Assembly: GCA_964017235.1 (NCBI GenBank)
Contig: OZ024928.1
Span: 152,730,881-152,794,880, forward strand
Length of the DNA stretch: 64,000 nucleotides
From: Sabellastarte sp. h YS-2021
Lineage: Eukaryota > Annelida > Polychaeta > Sabellida > Sabellidae
Reading direction: 5' to 3'
The notes under the pieces are model-generated. The model was not told where the DNA came from and did no database searches. It saw only the letters and a list, made by a program, of their open reading frames with translations. Both the position numbers and the translations under genes were made by a program. This document shows positions 36,634 through 50,137 of the stretch, one piece after another (position 1 is the first letter of the stretch; the number at the start of each line of letters is the position of its first letter).

Positions 36634-37739
36634 AACAAACATATGTTTTATTTTTATAATTAATTCTTACAAAACACAAATTAACAAAAGCTGATGACCA
36701 CATAACTCTATCCCCTTTGTTGAAAAAACCCTTGATAATGCCATTTTAATAATTCATTTTCTTTGGATGTATGGGAATTCTTGTAGAGCGAAAAATATAG
36801 TGTTTTAGTGTGGTAGACTAAGCTACGTTGTACAATTCAGAGCTTTTACTGCAACTTTTATTCAGAATATATTTAACTATAATTATTGGGCTGTCTGACA
36901 CAGTTGTTTCCTTTTATGGGACAATCTAAATTCGTCTGTGAATTTCAAAGCAAAAAGTCACACTATAGTGATTATAATTTGCGATCTTAGGAGGTGTATG
37001 GGGTCTTTAAGTATTTTGTGTTTCAACTTTTAAGATTTAATGAAGGTATTGATTTAATAACGCACAAAGGCTGTAATGTATTCTGATAAATATCCAGTGA
37101 GATGTCATCTAGTATAATAAAAGATTGGATTGGTTTTCACACGGATATATTTACTGAACCAAACACCAGCACATTAAATGAAAATAATGGACACTTTGAA
37201 CTAGATAGAAAAACTCTATCTAAGTAATTGATGTCCATTAATTACCCTTGACATTTGGACATATTTTATCCACCCTTACAAATCTTTCACAAATAGTTGT
37301 AGTTTTAAATGAACTTTTCAATTGAACAGTTTTTAAATGTTAATGATGGTTTTCTCCTTGAATATAGATGAGTTATTACTGTGTTTGTATAAGTCTCATT
37401 GCTAAATATATACTATATAGTCACCTTTTTAATTATTAATTTCAATATGCATTAAAAATGTTAAGGAATCCAATGGAATGATAGACTTGTCATAAAATGC
37501 AACTTTAATAAAATTAACCCAAACCCCCACTTTTGCCTGTAATGTAAAATAATTGTTGCAATAAGTGTTGCAATATGTTCATTGCTCTATTTAGTAAAAT
37601 ATAACGTTCTAAACTGTTCAAATTATCATAAAGAGCAATTTTGAAATAAAATATATTAAACATTCTCCACATTTCCACAAAAAGAGCAACCAACAGAAAA
37701 GGATAAAGAATTTATAAAAATGTTTTAATTTTTCGTTTT
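36634..37739. other. Intergenic, nothing recognised
   Basis: AT-rich with no gene seen. Confidence 0.5.
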
Positions 37740-38690
37740 TCAAACGTTCCGTAAATTCTCCGTTCTCCGATGTTTAGTTATTCCCCGAATGCGCAATTAG
37801 GGGAGGATAACGACCAAAATATCCTCGGATTCTTTGCCACTAACTCAGTTATTTTTCCCGCCGTTTTTCACACCTCGCAGACGACAATTCACAAGTGCCT
37901 GCCTGTCTTTTAATAGCCATGAATGCGTAATCTTCTTTAACATCCCCCCCCCCTCACCCCCACAATATCAGAGAACACCGCAGGATGTTCATTGATCATT
38001 CTTGTCAATAGAGAATTAGAAGCTGTCTATTTCCTTGCTGCAAATAATCAAATCTAAACCTAATTGATAACCAAGTTGAGTATCTTTAATTTTCAACATG
38101 TTCCACGACAAATACATTAGATGGGCTTATTTTTGAGGGGCACACATCTCCACTGGAATAAGGATTGTGGGGTTATTTCTTTCAGTGGAGTAATGTTTAT
38201 GTATAGGCCGTCAAAATACGGATGGGGTCCTTAATGCCAGTGAAATTGAAGTGGTTATTAGGGATCAAGTCAAATAGCACTTTAGATTAGTGGCTTGATG
38301 CCCAGTACATGATGATTTTATCAAAAGGTAAATTGGGATAAAGGGAAGGAGGGACCCTATTTTCTTTTTGCAATTCATGAGCTTGTCAACTGGAAAAAGA
38401 TTGAGAGGGGATTAATGGCAGGTAGTGTTAAGATGAGGTTAAGAAGGAATTCTTACTAGACAAGGATTTTTAGAAGGCTTCCCTGGATAAATCTGGAATA
38501 GGATCTTAGAGGGAAGTTGTCTTGTTGTTATTGAGTTATGTTAGGAAGGACGCCTTCATTTGAAATGCATTATGGGGAAAGTGGGCGATAATATAAGTAA
38601 ATGCAAGGCTTATGGTGTTGTTTAATGACTGAGCTGTACAGGCAGACAAAAATCATTAGAGCTAAGACTGGGTAGGGCGTGGGATATTAT
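37740..38690. promoter_or_regulatory. Candidate conserved non-coding island downstream of FoxB
   Basis: Composition changes to higher complexity with fewer A/T homopolymers. It has repeated TAAT/ATTA homeodomain cores, GATA-like words (ggataa, gataag) and a 'tttttcccgcc' E2F-like word. There is no preserved coding frame. It lies 7.3 kb downstream of FoxB in a gene desert, where enhancers of developmental genes commonly sit. No alignment is available to me, so conservation is not shown. Confidence 0.3.
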
Positions 38691-41544
38691 CTGAATGACT
38701 TGCTGTAAATAATGTAAGACATCTATAACTGTGTTGTTTGTACACCAATAACAGTATCAATAATTTGTATGCATCTTTTCAGAACAACTACCCAGTAATT
38801 ATTGGTAAAATAGATCTAAGGTGTATTCAATTGCTGTAATTTTGTTGAATAAACGTCAGGTTAATTTTACCAATATTACAATAAAAATTAATGAGTTAGT
38901 TTTTTCAACACATTTACACAATACCAACATTATTTAAATTTCTATAAATTATAAAAAAGTATATTACAGAGTGTGGTGATTGATTCAGTGATGAAGATAT
39001 AATGCAATTTACATAGGTACAGATATACCAGAGAAATGTATTGCACATTATTTTTTTCTGTCACAATATCAGAAGACAACAAATTTGATGTTCACACGAA
39101 TCAGATGACATTCGCCAACTAATGACTAATTGCCAAAGACCAGTAAGACACAGTGTTGTACTCCTGTCTCACTGTGCTGGACAAATACTCTGATAGCCAC
39201 TAACCCCCTCTGTTACAAAACATAGGATGAGCATATGATCCCATCCTTAAGAGTCACACAAAGTTTATTTGCAAAGCTGCTATGGTCATTTAAATTCAGT
39301 GACACAAAGCAAGCAAAATATGTACTAGACATTTTGTGGTAAAATCAGAATCAGGTGTTATCACTATTCTGTTGTTTAGGACCATGTGAGAGTGTTACTT
39401 GTTCTATCTTTTTAAGTATTTCATAACATCTTCTATCCCATTGCAGCTGCTTATAATCCATATTTAGTTGTGACGTCACAGATATAGCATGTATGTTTGA
39501 TGTACCCAATTCAACTAGAGCTGTACTAAGAAATGAGTCACTGGAGATATATGAAGGCCTCATAATAGATACACTTGTTTCTCTGCCAAAAGAGATTAAT
39601 GTACCACCGATTTATTCACAATGATGCAATAAATAAAATGCAAGTCACTTTTCAAATATCGAGGAATAAAACAAGGTGGAAACTGATACTCACATGAGAT
39701 ATGTTCAGGTATAATGATAACTTAGTGTGGTCAGTAGTCAGATAAAGTGTCAGTAACAATTAATGGTAGTTTGTCCTCTCCATGTAAAGGTCCCTTGTAA
39801 GGCAAGATAAATTGGTAAATTACCTTCTGTCTGAAATATGGTCATAAAATTCACCCAGTAATAGAAGGACATTTGTTATTTGTACGTCTATTATGAAGGC
39901 AGCATTAGCAATGATTTACTAAACTATCATATTGCAGTAATGTCATACGTGTACCATAATAATGATATATTTTCTCACACCCCAGAATAAAATGGTGCAG
40001 TTGCTTAATTGCTATATTGAACATTAGAACAATACAATACATGACTTTCTGTTGTATGGCACGTCATTTACTCTGTTCTGTGTCTGAAATAATGTTGGTG
40101 ATTTTATGTCTCAGAAGTAATAACTCCAATTGACTGATTTATGTTGTCTTTTGTTGTTGAAATTTTAAGTTGATAGTTTCACTGAAAGCTAATGACAGCT
40201 ACTTTTATTACCAAAATAATTTTTTGTCACTCTCAAAAAAAAAACCAAAAACAAAACAAAACCAAAAAAAAAACAAAAACAAGAAAAAGCGGTAACTTCA
40301 TATTACTCGTGGACAGATATGGCTTTATTTTATAATATCTTGTATATTTCTCCCTTTGAATCATTACAAATAATTCTTCATCAAAAATTGAATGGACTAT
40401 CATTGACTTATACTTTTCAAATGTTGCAATTACCACTACATTTGCCCAGAACTCCCCAAAGTACTCCTAGCGAAAAAAGATGGACGGAAATATATTAAAG
40501 GGGGTGGTGGGGGGTGGTTAAATACTTATAATTGTAAAAATTTTAAAATACTGGTCAAATGTGAGCTTTCCATTTTTATTGTATTCAAATTTGTAGTAAA
40601 CTAAAAAAAATCATCACTCACATATGAATTATGAGCATAAGCTACACATAAAACTTGCCAGTCAATAAAAACAGTAAGAAATCACGGTATCAATAACAGG
40701 AAAAACAAAGAAAAATTGTGTGGAAACAAAGTGTCTCCGTTAATTAGGGAGAAGGTGATGAATTGACAATATTTGTGATTTATGAGATCAATGGGCTTGT
40801 GGGTTTGTGTTTTCTCTGTTTTCACTCACTTGTACTTGATTCACCAAGGAAACATTAACGCCGAGTCACACACAGTCGAATATCCGGGTTTCAAGGAACT
40901 GGTTTCCTTATGTTCTGTTCATACACACCTGTGCTACTGCTTCTGATGTAACACTGACCCAGTGTCGTGAGTTGACAAAGTAGTAAACAACAACAAGTTG
41001 GTGAAGAATGCGCCCATCTAGAATGGCTATTTACCGTGAATATGGATGGTAAGGAAGATTTGCTGTACCTATCATTTATCTGTATTATCTTTTTGCTACT
41101 GGAATCTGTCAAAGAAAATGAGCTCTTCACGTCTTACCAGAAAAGTTTTGAAGTTGACCTTGGGGTTATAAGTAATGAAAACTTGCCAGGCCATGTTTAT
41201 GGTTGTTAAACTTTAGAACACTAGTATACATATTATACCAACATCAACCAGCGTGTCTGAGTACTGCAAATCGAATACAAGTCCCAATATTTGCACGTGT
41301 TTATGTACGTTTCTTGTATGCTGTACATAACCCTGGAAATAAGTAGACAGAAAACAACAGAAGGCAGAACAAACATCAGACAAATACAGTCCCAAGCAGA
41401 AGTACTGCTTGAATGTGATCTACCACACATTGCCTTATGGCAGGGATGTTGATCTAGCGGTTGATTCAAGAATTAATAAGCTTAGAATATCATGGAATTA
41501 CAATAACATACACACATACACTCTGGGATAGGGAATAAGGACCA
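38691..41544. other. Intergenic, nothing recognised
   Basis: Contains an A-rich low-complexity stretch (40,236-40,285). No recognisable exon. Confidence 0.45.
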
Positions 41545-41960
41545 TGGTGTGTCACAGTGGTAACACATTTATCTCCCACCTGCAAGATCGGAGTTGGAAT
41601 TTTGGCCCAACCTCAAATGGGAAACCTGTAGTTGTTTACTATTCATTTATTTATTTATTTGGGGTTTTAGGTCGCTTTCAACACTGTACGGGTCATATCA
41701 CGACGGGTAGTTGGAAGGGCAGAGGAAACCAGTACATACAGTTCGCTCGGGTTGTGTACTGTAAACTGCCGACCAACGGCAAGCAACTACCAGCTTTCCC
41801 ACTTAAGGCCCTCACGGGGATCAAACCCCGGCCTCAGAGGTGGTGTTTACCATTCATCGGTGGTACCTTACTGGTTTCCTCCACACTTTCAACTAGCTGT
41901 CAGAAAATAACCGATTCAAAGGTACTAAGTGTCATGTAAAACACTAGAGAAATAAAGAAA
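41545..41960 (+). mobile_element. Old SINE copy split by a younger SINE
   Basis: Left half 'cacagtggtaacacatttat' with 'ctcccacctgcaagatcgga' and 'gggaaacctgtagttgttta' is the head and mid-part of the main SINE family. The right half after 41,844 continues with 'accttactggtttcctccac' and the tail 'gaaataaataaaac'. The interruption is the minus-strand copy at 41,647-41,843. Confidence 0.8.
41647..41843 (-). mobile_element. tRNA-derived SINE, copy 5 (5'-truncated, nested)
   Basis: Minus-strand copy that keeps the tail, body and B box (ggggatcaaaccccgg) but lacks about 36 nt of the head, including the A box. It is flanked by a 14-bp target duplication with one mismatch: tgtttactattcat (41633-41646) and tgtttaccattcat (41844-41857). 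Without an A box it should not be transcribed by pol III. Confidence 0.9.
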
Positions 41961-43009
41961 TAAATAAAACTAAGGTATTAAAATCTTCAACAGATCAACA
42001 GTCTTTACAGAGAGATGTCATCCACAAATTTAGAATAAGTTTTCTGGTAAAATGCAGAACCCTCTTCTTGAGTGATACAAGAGTTTTAAAATAAAGGTAC
42101 GTCATTAATTATTACTGAATTTATTATTACTCATTTATACCACAACAGTTAATGGACTTTCTATTTATAACTGCGTCATAGTTACATATCTCCAAAACAA
42201 GAATTAAAAAAAAATGCCTAAATTTTGTCTCTTACAAATTGTTCTAAAATGGCCAGAGCCATTTGATTGGAGGATGGACAGCTAACTGATGCTTTCCTAG
42301 AATAAACAGGGTTCTTGGTGACACATTTCTGTCTTCATTGGTACACATATTGGTCTCAGTACTAGCTGCAGCAACTGGGAATAATGTCAGCCACTGTATG
42401 ATTGGTGGTTGCTTGTGCATAAAACTGATTAACTGATATTCCAGTATTCCAGTGACTTGTAAAACAAAGTCCCCATTCTGCAAATAAGTTAGTTCTTTGT
42501 TAACTCCAAGTTAGCAAACTCTTGTGGAAATCAATATGACCTGTACAGGTTAAAACGACGTAAAATCCTAAATAAAGAAATAAATAAACATAATGCATTG
42601 TAACCTGCAATATCAAATTTGTCAGAAATGCACAATAAACTGGGAAGTAACATAAAGCTTAATTATTGGATGGGAATTTTGAAAGCCTTATTGCATCAAA
42701 GTTTTGTAGCCATTTTGTTAAATCACACCCCATTAAAAGCATTACATTACACAAGCTACAATTTTCAAGGAGATAAATGGTGTTAGGCCAAGAAGACGTT
42801 TTATAATCTCTCAGAGTGATAATTCAATGCATCAGTTGACTATTGAGTTAAAATTTTATGGTCTGTAACCTACCAGAATGAGTAAGCCATAAACTCCAGT
42901 TAGCTTCAATATGTCTCCCTTGCTAAATTGATGTGTTGTTTTACCAAGAAAAGTCAATAAACAGACAATTTTAACCACTTCTGAAGTAAATTATTCATGA
43001 CTTTTTAAG
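41961..43009. other. Intergenic with a SINE-tail relic at 42,515-42,595
   Basis: 'tatgacctgtacaggttaaa' followed by 'acgacgtaaaatcctaaata' is the body end and tail of the main SINE family, plus strand. The rest has no recognised feature. Confidence 0.5.
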
Positions 43010-43470
43010 AATTTGTATTTAAAGCCACCATCAAAAAAGCCTCCCATTGTAAATCATCTGATTTTGGTATTTGCTCATAAAGAGATTAAATCGCCTTATC
43101 TTTTTATAACCTTTTTCCTTCCAGTGCAAAAAGCCCCACCATTACAAATCTTTGCCTCTAAACATCAGCTCATGGTTCAGTCTTGGCACATTCCCCCCTT
43201 AATCCTTCATCCCACCCCTAAAATCTGGTGACCTTACACCCCCTCGTCCCCTTACCCCCACACCCCGAGAACCTCGCTCACACTATCAAATCCATACCAT
43301 GTGGTTTTTATGTTTCTTTATAAACACCCAGAGAAAGCGGAAACGTGTTGGGTTTTACAGCAGACGATATTTGATAGCCACTCTATTTATTGGATAGTCA
43401 TCAATTTAAACCCCACTATTGTCTTGGAGGACGAACTTTTTTTAGCTAAAGGCCTGGTTACACATAATAC
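43010..43470. promoter_or_regulatory. Candidate conserved non-coding island
   Basis: Higher-complexity stretch with GATA-like (agataa/ttatct) and TAAT words and a C-rich centre (43,190-43,275), between AT-rich flanks. Short open frames are present but show no domain. Proposed as regulatory only by composition and proximity to FoxB. Confidence 0.22.
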
Positions 43471-44689
43471 AGTAGTTATCGATTTAACACTCAAGATTTG
43501 AAGTGATTATCAGCATGAAGAAAAAAAGCATTGATAATTTTTAATCATTTAATTCAACTTTCTTAACTGTAGAGATAATTTTTTTTGAGACAAAAAATAA
43601 CTTAGTGAAAACTGCTATAATCTTTCACAGATGAGATGATGTAGCCTTTCCTGGTTATATATGTCGTAGCAGAAATTACTGTATGAGTGAAAATTTTCAC
43701 TCCACATCAATTTTAGCTCTTTTAGTTAATGGATAGTGAAAATTAATTTCCAGTGAAATTTTAAATCTGTATTAATATGTCAAGTAGACACAAGACATTA
43801 GTGTAAATTAATTCTAGTGAATTTCCTTAAAAAGTGAAGAATAAGTGAATTTTTCTTCTAGGTTAAGTTTATACTTATACAGTAACTCAGAGAAAAAGTT
43901 GCATTTTAATAATGTTTAAGTAAAACACTTGTGTAATTATGTAATTTTTTCTTATCATGAAAATTATTTCAAGTCGAATTAAATTATGAAGTTTAATGCA
44001 GATTAGTCAGTTTTATAAAATTTTAAAGGGAAGAAACCCTGAATAGGTTTAACATGTTTATAATAAAAATCTAACAAGAAGCTTACCATAAACATTACAC
44101 GGTTTTATTACGTAGGATCTTACACAATAATAGATTTCTCTTAATAACAGTAATGTTCCACAAAATACTGCTTATAAATTACCAGTTAACAGTTAAATGT
44201 GGCAATACTATACTAGTTAATAGGCTGTATTGATAATATGTTTGCTAAATTTTGATCATCTTGATAAACATGTATTTCTGTAATAGTAATATATACATAA
44301 GTATGAATAGAATAACAAAATAATAAAAAAAGAAGTGGGGTCTATTTAATTTGTCCATAGTTACCATGAAAAGGTTTTATATTCATAGACAATGTAAGTC
44401 CAACTTCTTAGAACAATGACAAAATAATACATAAGGTTAATGTATCACTTTGATGGTATCAAAACTGACCCCAGGTATCAGTATTGACACCATGTTCAGA
44501 GTCTAAGAGAATATTTGGGTAACAGAAATAGTTTCTCTCCAAGAGTTTAATCGAATTCAATTATCAACAGTAAATTTGGTAATAAGTGGATATGGATATG
44601 GTAAAAACTTTGAGAAGGTATAACTAGCTTTAACTAGTTCTTGATATGTGGATGACTTGTTAACTTCACTTTAAAACTGACAATGATAC
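43471..44689. other. AT-rich intergenic, nothing recognised
   Basis: Strongly AT-rich; no gene or ordered repeat recognised. Confidence 0.5.
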
Positions 44690-45010
44690 ATTTGAATCCG
44701 CTTACATGGTCCCACTGAAATGACTCCACCAAGTGTAACCAAACCATCACACCTCCGGTTCCTGACCACCACACCACCTCACCAACACCCATAACCATAA
44801 CCCCCAGCTCATTCCATATTGATTAGGCAGAAATTTGTTAAATTTTAATGAAGGGACATGATAACTTGAGGCTCAGTAATGGCAAGAGCTTCCACTGGTG
44901 GGAGTTACCATGCATACGAGATGGGTGTTAGAGTGATATTGTAATGTAAATATTTTCTTTATGTTTGGCTGGTTATTGTGGGGTAACAGGGCTGGCATTG
45001 TGGACTTGCT
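44690..45010. promoter_or_regulatory. Candidate conserved non-coding island
   Basis: Contains a C-rich stretch (ctccggttcctgaccaccac), 'ttgattagg', 'tttaatgaa' and 'ttgctcactaaattccaggg' in a complex, unrepeated context with no coding frame. Weak evidence only. Confidence 0.2.
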
Positions 45011-45299
45011 CACTAAATTCCAGGGAGGTTTTTTTTAGCAGTATGTGTTTATAAGTGTAGTGCTGCAATTATAGATATGGTCTTGTTTAGGCTTTACTTT
45101 AGCAAAAAGTGGACCTCGCCTTTGTTGTTTTTTAAAGAAGCAAGCTCAGGTTTTTATGAATGTGGAGCATGTGCCAAGCAATATTTGACATGGTATGGTT
45201 ATCGTTATGATTCTAAATGAATTGTATTATAAAAACATTGACTTTTTAAAAAAGAATAATGACAACAAAATGATTAGAATATACTCCCGCTTTGCTCTA

Positions 45300-46310
45300 T
45301 AAATCTCCTCTAACACACGTAAGTGTGCTGTAAAAATTGTTGAAAAATATAAGCATAGCCTGGAAGTGGGGTAGCAGAGATTTTGCACGTTGAAACAGCT
45401 GAATTCTTTCAACAAGAGTGTCACTACTTGAATGTCAAAGAACAGACTGCGACCAGCTATAGGTAGTGCAGTGGGTTTATATATATGTAAAGCCTCTCTT
45501 ACATCCCATCGTACGTGCACGTACGTCCTGGTTACAGAGAAAAATCGGCTGATTTGCAAGGGACCCTCAAGGCACACTTGCGATTTTATAACAGAATCTC
45601 AAGGTCGTACAGGCCCTGCAATGAAAATTGACATGCAAATTTCCTGTGCGTGCACGCAGGATCTCTACAAACGCATCCATACCTCAAGGGTAACTTAAGA
45701 GTGACTTAGGCACGTGCATTTTCCTTGCAAGTGTTGTAGGTTCTCCCCAATTACTTACATTGTTTAGACATACTGTAAGATACACTCACGTGTACCTTGC
45801 ATGTATATAAACCCACTGTACGGCCTGTAGCTAGTCGCAATCTGTTCTTTGATCTTCAAGTTGTGACACTCTTGTTGGGAGAATAAACATTGTTTGCAAG
45901 TGCAAATCTCTGCTACACCACTACCAGGTTAGATTCATATTTTTCAACAGTATTTCCAGCACACTTACGTGCCTATACACGTACGACGGGATGTAAGAGA
46001 GGCTTAAGGTACACGTGAGTGTATGATACAGCACATGCAAACGATGTAAATAAATGGGGAGAACCTACAACACTAGCAAGGAGAATGCACGTGCCCAAGT
46101 CCCTCTTAAGTCACCCATGATATATAGATGCACTTGCAGCCATGCTGCGAGCATGCAAAGAATAATGTGCATACCAATTTCCATTGTGTGGTGTCTGCAA
46201 CCTCGAAATTCTGTTATAATCGCACATGTAGCTTAAGTGTCCCTTGCAAATCAGCCGATTTTTTACTGTTACCAGGACGTACGTGCCATGTACGACGACA
46301 TAAAAGATGG
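45300..46310. mobile_element. Inverted, module-shuffled LTR-like foldback (A'-B-A-B')
   Basis: Module A (about 45,800-45,985, plus) has a TATA box (tgtatataaaccc), then 'ctgttctttgatcttcaagt' and an AATAAA signal, which is LTR-like spacing. Its inverted copy A' is at about 45,305-45,490. Module B (about 45,500-45,800) has its inverted copy B' at about 46,005-46,300; both contain 'tcggctgatttgcaaggga' in opposite orientations. The linker 'gatgtaagagaggctt' or its inverse sits at the module borders. No pol or gag reading frame is present. It may be rearranged solo LTRs or a large foldback transposon. Confidence 0.6.
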
Positions 46311-49300
46311 GCTCAACCTCCTAGACAAATACCATGACTGGATGTAACCATATATAGTGCGACAGAGCGACCCCAAAAGTTCGACGTGCTTTTATTTTTG
46401 AGATCTGTATTTGATTGTTTAAAATATCATTTTTAACATAGAAAGGTAGCTTCATAGGTATGTGAAACAGAATGAAAACACACAATACCAGCAGATGAAT
46501 ACATGAGATAATAAAAGGCTGCAAATGTCTATCACATCTGTGGTATTTCGTGAGATTTAATTTACAGTGTTTTGTTTATATTTTGGTTGAGAAAAAACCT
46601 TATGGTAATGTAATGTTAAAACTTGCTCTTACAATGATTGACGCCTCATGTTTAAGGATTAGAAACATTAGAGCATATGTTACTCTTTGATAGGCACTCA
46701 TCACATAGTAGTCGTTTATATGATTACATGTTAAATATCTTGGCCCAGTTAATATACTGTTATATAACAGACCCACGTAAATTCAACTTTAGGCCAAATA
46801 CAAGGCTATTTTGATGGAATCTGTAGGATTTTCCATTGGTGATGTTTTGACTCCCAAAACACTTTTCTCAGGTTTTTGTTATGGACTCTGATGCAGCAAC
46901 ATAGGAGATGAAGGTAAAAAAAATTGTAAATGGCGAATAAGCAATAAATGAACTGGGCATTAAGTGCTCTAATGTGTTCTATCAGTGTTTCAAAAAGGTG
47001 ACATCTGTGGGGTATTCTCAAACCATATCACACGGTAAACTATTTACTTCATATTTTAGACTCATGAAATACATGAAGTGAGTTCGTTTTCGTCTATATA
47101 GATTTGATGTCAGTTTCAGCACATCCATGTACGGCTGGAAGAAAGCATACTAGTTTGTCTAAATAATGCTACTAAACAAACCACCACTCATTGGCAACTA
47201 AATTTTCACTTGATTTCGGATTGGCATCAATCTAGTGTCAATGTCAAATATCTGTGATATCTGTGTATACTGAATGTGCTGCAATAATTTCATTTTATTG
47301 GCATAGCAATGTTATTATTATTATCATTACTATTTGTTATAATAATAATAATAATATATGTAAAACAGTAAATGGATGGAGACAACCTCTGAGGTGCTGA
47401 AGTATAAGAAGGGATCATGAGTCTGTCTTAATGTAAGCATTTGATAGGCGGCAAGACATTGGGGGGGGGGGGGGGGGGGGGGAGGGGGGGCAGTCATCTG
47501 AATCCGGTGAGACTATCCTGTGTTGTGAATCCCTAATTGTCAGGAATTAGCTTTGCTTTAGTGAGCTGAATAGCTTCTAGGCAGTGTGTCATTTGACGAA
47601 ACTGGAACAAAAATATCTGAAACAAAGCTCCAGGTAAATCTGTTTGTTGTCAACATGCAAATGATTGATGACATTGGATGTGGATGTTATTTTACTTTGA
47701 GAAGTGGTGTATACAAGTGGACCTCGGATTGAGCTCTGTGGGCTGAGCTGAGATATGAATCTACCCTGTGGAGCACGACGGATACATAATGGTTAAGCTA
47801 ACCACTTAAATTGAATGTCCATTGTTATTGGGTCCTGTCACCATTTGCAGGCTAAAGAACTTTGATAAATGAACTGTCTTTCAGTTAGGGTAATGTCAGT
47901 CACTAGAGAGCTTAGGCTGTAAATATGTAGTTTGGATGGGTCGAATAACAGTTTAAGTCCTGTAGATATATTGTAAAGATATTGTGTCGAGTATACATAC
48001 AACACAACAAGGGACAGGAATCACTTGACATATATCAAGCAATAATGTAGTAATTGCACACTCTCTCCAGAATAATTTTATCTTTTTTTCTTACTGGGGC
48101 TTATCACTGGGTTTTTTCCTCAGCAAAAATAGTTTCCTAACAATCTGATGATACCAAGACAGACCCACAGATTCATACATCATGTCCAAATGAGGGGCTG
48201 GTCGGGTCACCATATGGACCACTTTAACCAGTGTTTTAAGAAGTACCACATCTCCTCTCCCTTTTTGACAGTGTTGTTTCTGTGAATTACTTGGCAATGC
48301 ATGGGTCTCTATTAATATGACCTGCATATCTTCATACAAATCTTTGAACACAACTGATTTTTAGTGGTTACAAATTATAACCATTAAAATATAATCAATT
48401 ACACATTCCTTAGGATTTTGTCAATAACATTTGCTTTTAAATATTTCATAAAGTAAATGAATCTTATGATGTTATATTCGTGTATTAAATAGGTATTGTG
48501 CAATATTACTCTCTGAAAAACATAATACATTTCTGTTTAATGTGCTACCTTCAATATCAGACGAGATGTAACTACGAAATAATGAAGAAAGATAGACTTT
48601 TCATTCTTGTTTGAATTAAACATAAAAAACTTAAATAGACTGATGTTAGGAGGTAACATGTCTGGGTAAAGATCTGCCATTTATCACAGAATAACACAAT
48701 GGTACATCGTAAGAAATCACTGCACATTTTTATACATATGAAGACATATGTCTTTGTCTTTGAGATATTATTTTCAAAATGGATGTGCAAATGATGACAA
48801 CAGTTTTTGCATGTTGCATGTAATCAATATTAAATCAAAAATCCTATCTTTGAAAAAAAGTTCACCAGTTTCTGGTCATATTTATAGAAATAACAACAGA
48901 AGCAACAATGAATTCTTCATTAAGTAATTCTCATTACATTTCAATGTTATATTCTTATATTAGAAGGTGAATAACAAACAATTCAAGATGTAAATGATAG
49001 CCTCAATAGATTAATTCTGTGAGAAACCCAGCCTTTGTAACTTTTGGATAAATCAATATTAAACCAGCCATGACGAAATAGACTTGAAGTTTATGAATAA
49101 AAACAGAGCTTCTCGATGTGTCGTTCCCATGTGTTGCTTCCGGTTAGTTTTTGTATTATTATTTCAATCTACCTTATTTGGCCCAAAAGGTCAAGCATTT
49201 CATCTCACCGCTAACTAGAATGTCACACTTTATACAAAGCCATTTATGGAAACTATCCAGCAACTGTTAGAAATAGCACATTATTTATTTCTAATGGCCG

Positions 49301-49525
49301 TTTACTGAAACATAAATAGTCTTAATGTGAGTCTGGGATGGGTAACATTTAAGATTGAGATCTCTTAATTTAGAATTAGTTTACAGATAACATTTAACAG
49401 GTCTCCTTCGAGTGTGATTTTAAACAGCATGTGTACGATTTTATTTCTTAAGTCTTCAGCAAGTGTTTACTTTTAGTATGTACTATGACATTTCTGCAAA
49501 TGACACCAATTCTTACATATGTATA
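46311..49525. other. Intergenic with microsatellite and poly-G
   Basis: An 'ataat' microsatellite lies at about 47,336-47,358 and a poly-G run at 47,461-47,490 (22 G, one A, 7 G). Short open frames, including an 86-codon minus frame at 48,091-48,351, have no recognisable content. Confidence 0.45.
47461..47490. repeat. Poly-G run
   Basis: 22 consecutive G, one A, then 7 G. Could form a G-quadruplex. Long G runs are also frequent sites of assembly error. Confidence 0.9.
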
Positions 49526-50137
49526 TATATGTCATGGTAGAAACTCCAATCTAGTAGAATTTGAAATACTATCGGTAGAAAGTCAGTTTAGCTTGGTAGC
49601 TTTTACCAGCGGAATTTCAACTTCTACCAGATTTGACCTTCTACCACCCTAGTAAAAATTCAAATTTAGTTAAATTTAAGTGTTTTAAATTCAAAAATTT
49701 GGCAATCATGAATATAGTTAAAGTGTTAATGTGTATATTATAATTATTGTTGTAATATTTAAAGGTGAAACATTAAGTTAGGAAATAGCATGTGACTCTA
49801 GGTTTAATTATTGATCACTATAGGAAAAATGTATATGTCCAGTTCTTTGTAAATTTGTCCTGAGTAGGTTTCAAAGAGCTAGTGAAAAATAGACAACATT
49901 CAACAGAAGTTTTCAAAAAGCTTCACATCAAAAGACACATACAACTGTTCTATTTCATGGTAAATGTTATTGTCTAGAACTTGGCTTTTGCTTCTTTGAA
50001 GAGATTAAGTACTCAAGTTTAGTGGTTAAGGTGAACTAGATAATTGCAATATAAAATATTGTGTTTGAAAAGACAAATGGGACACACCTCTATATCATAG
50101 ATTCAGTTAATCAGCCAGAATTTCTACCATGACATAT
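49526..50137. mobile_element. MITE family A, copy 2
   Basis: Begins 'tatatgtcatggtagaaact' and ends 'agaatttctaccatgacata', the same ends as the element at 14,127-14,918, with the subterminal words 'ccaatctagtagaattt' and 'cggtagaaagtc'. More diverged and shorter (about 610 bp) than copy 1. Confidence 0.75.

Noticed and set aside
48091-48351. 86-codon minus-strand frame considered as an exon
   Set aside because: No domain similarity and no convincing splice sites; could not be supported.
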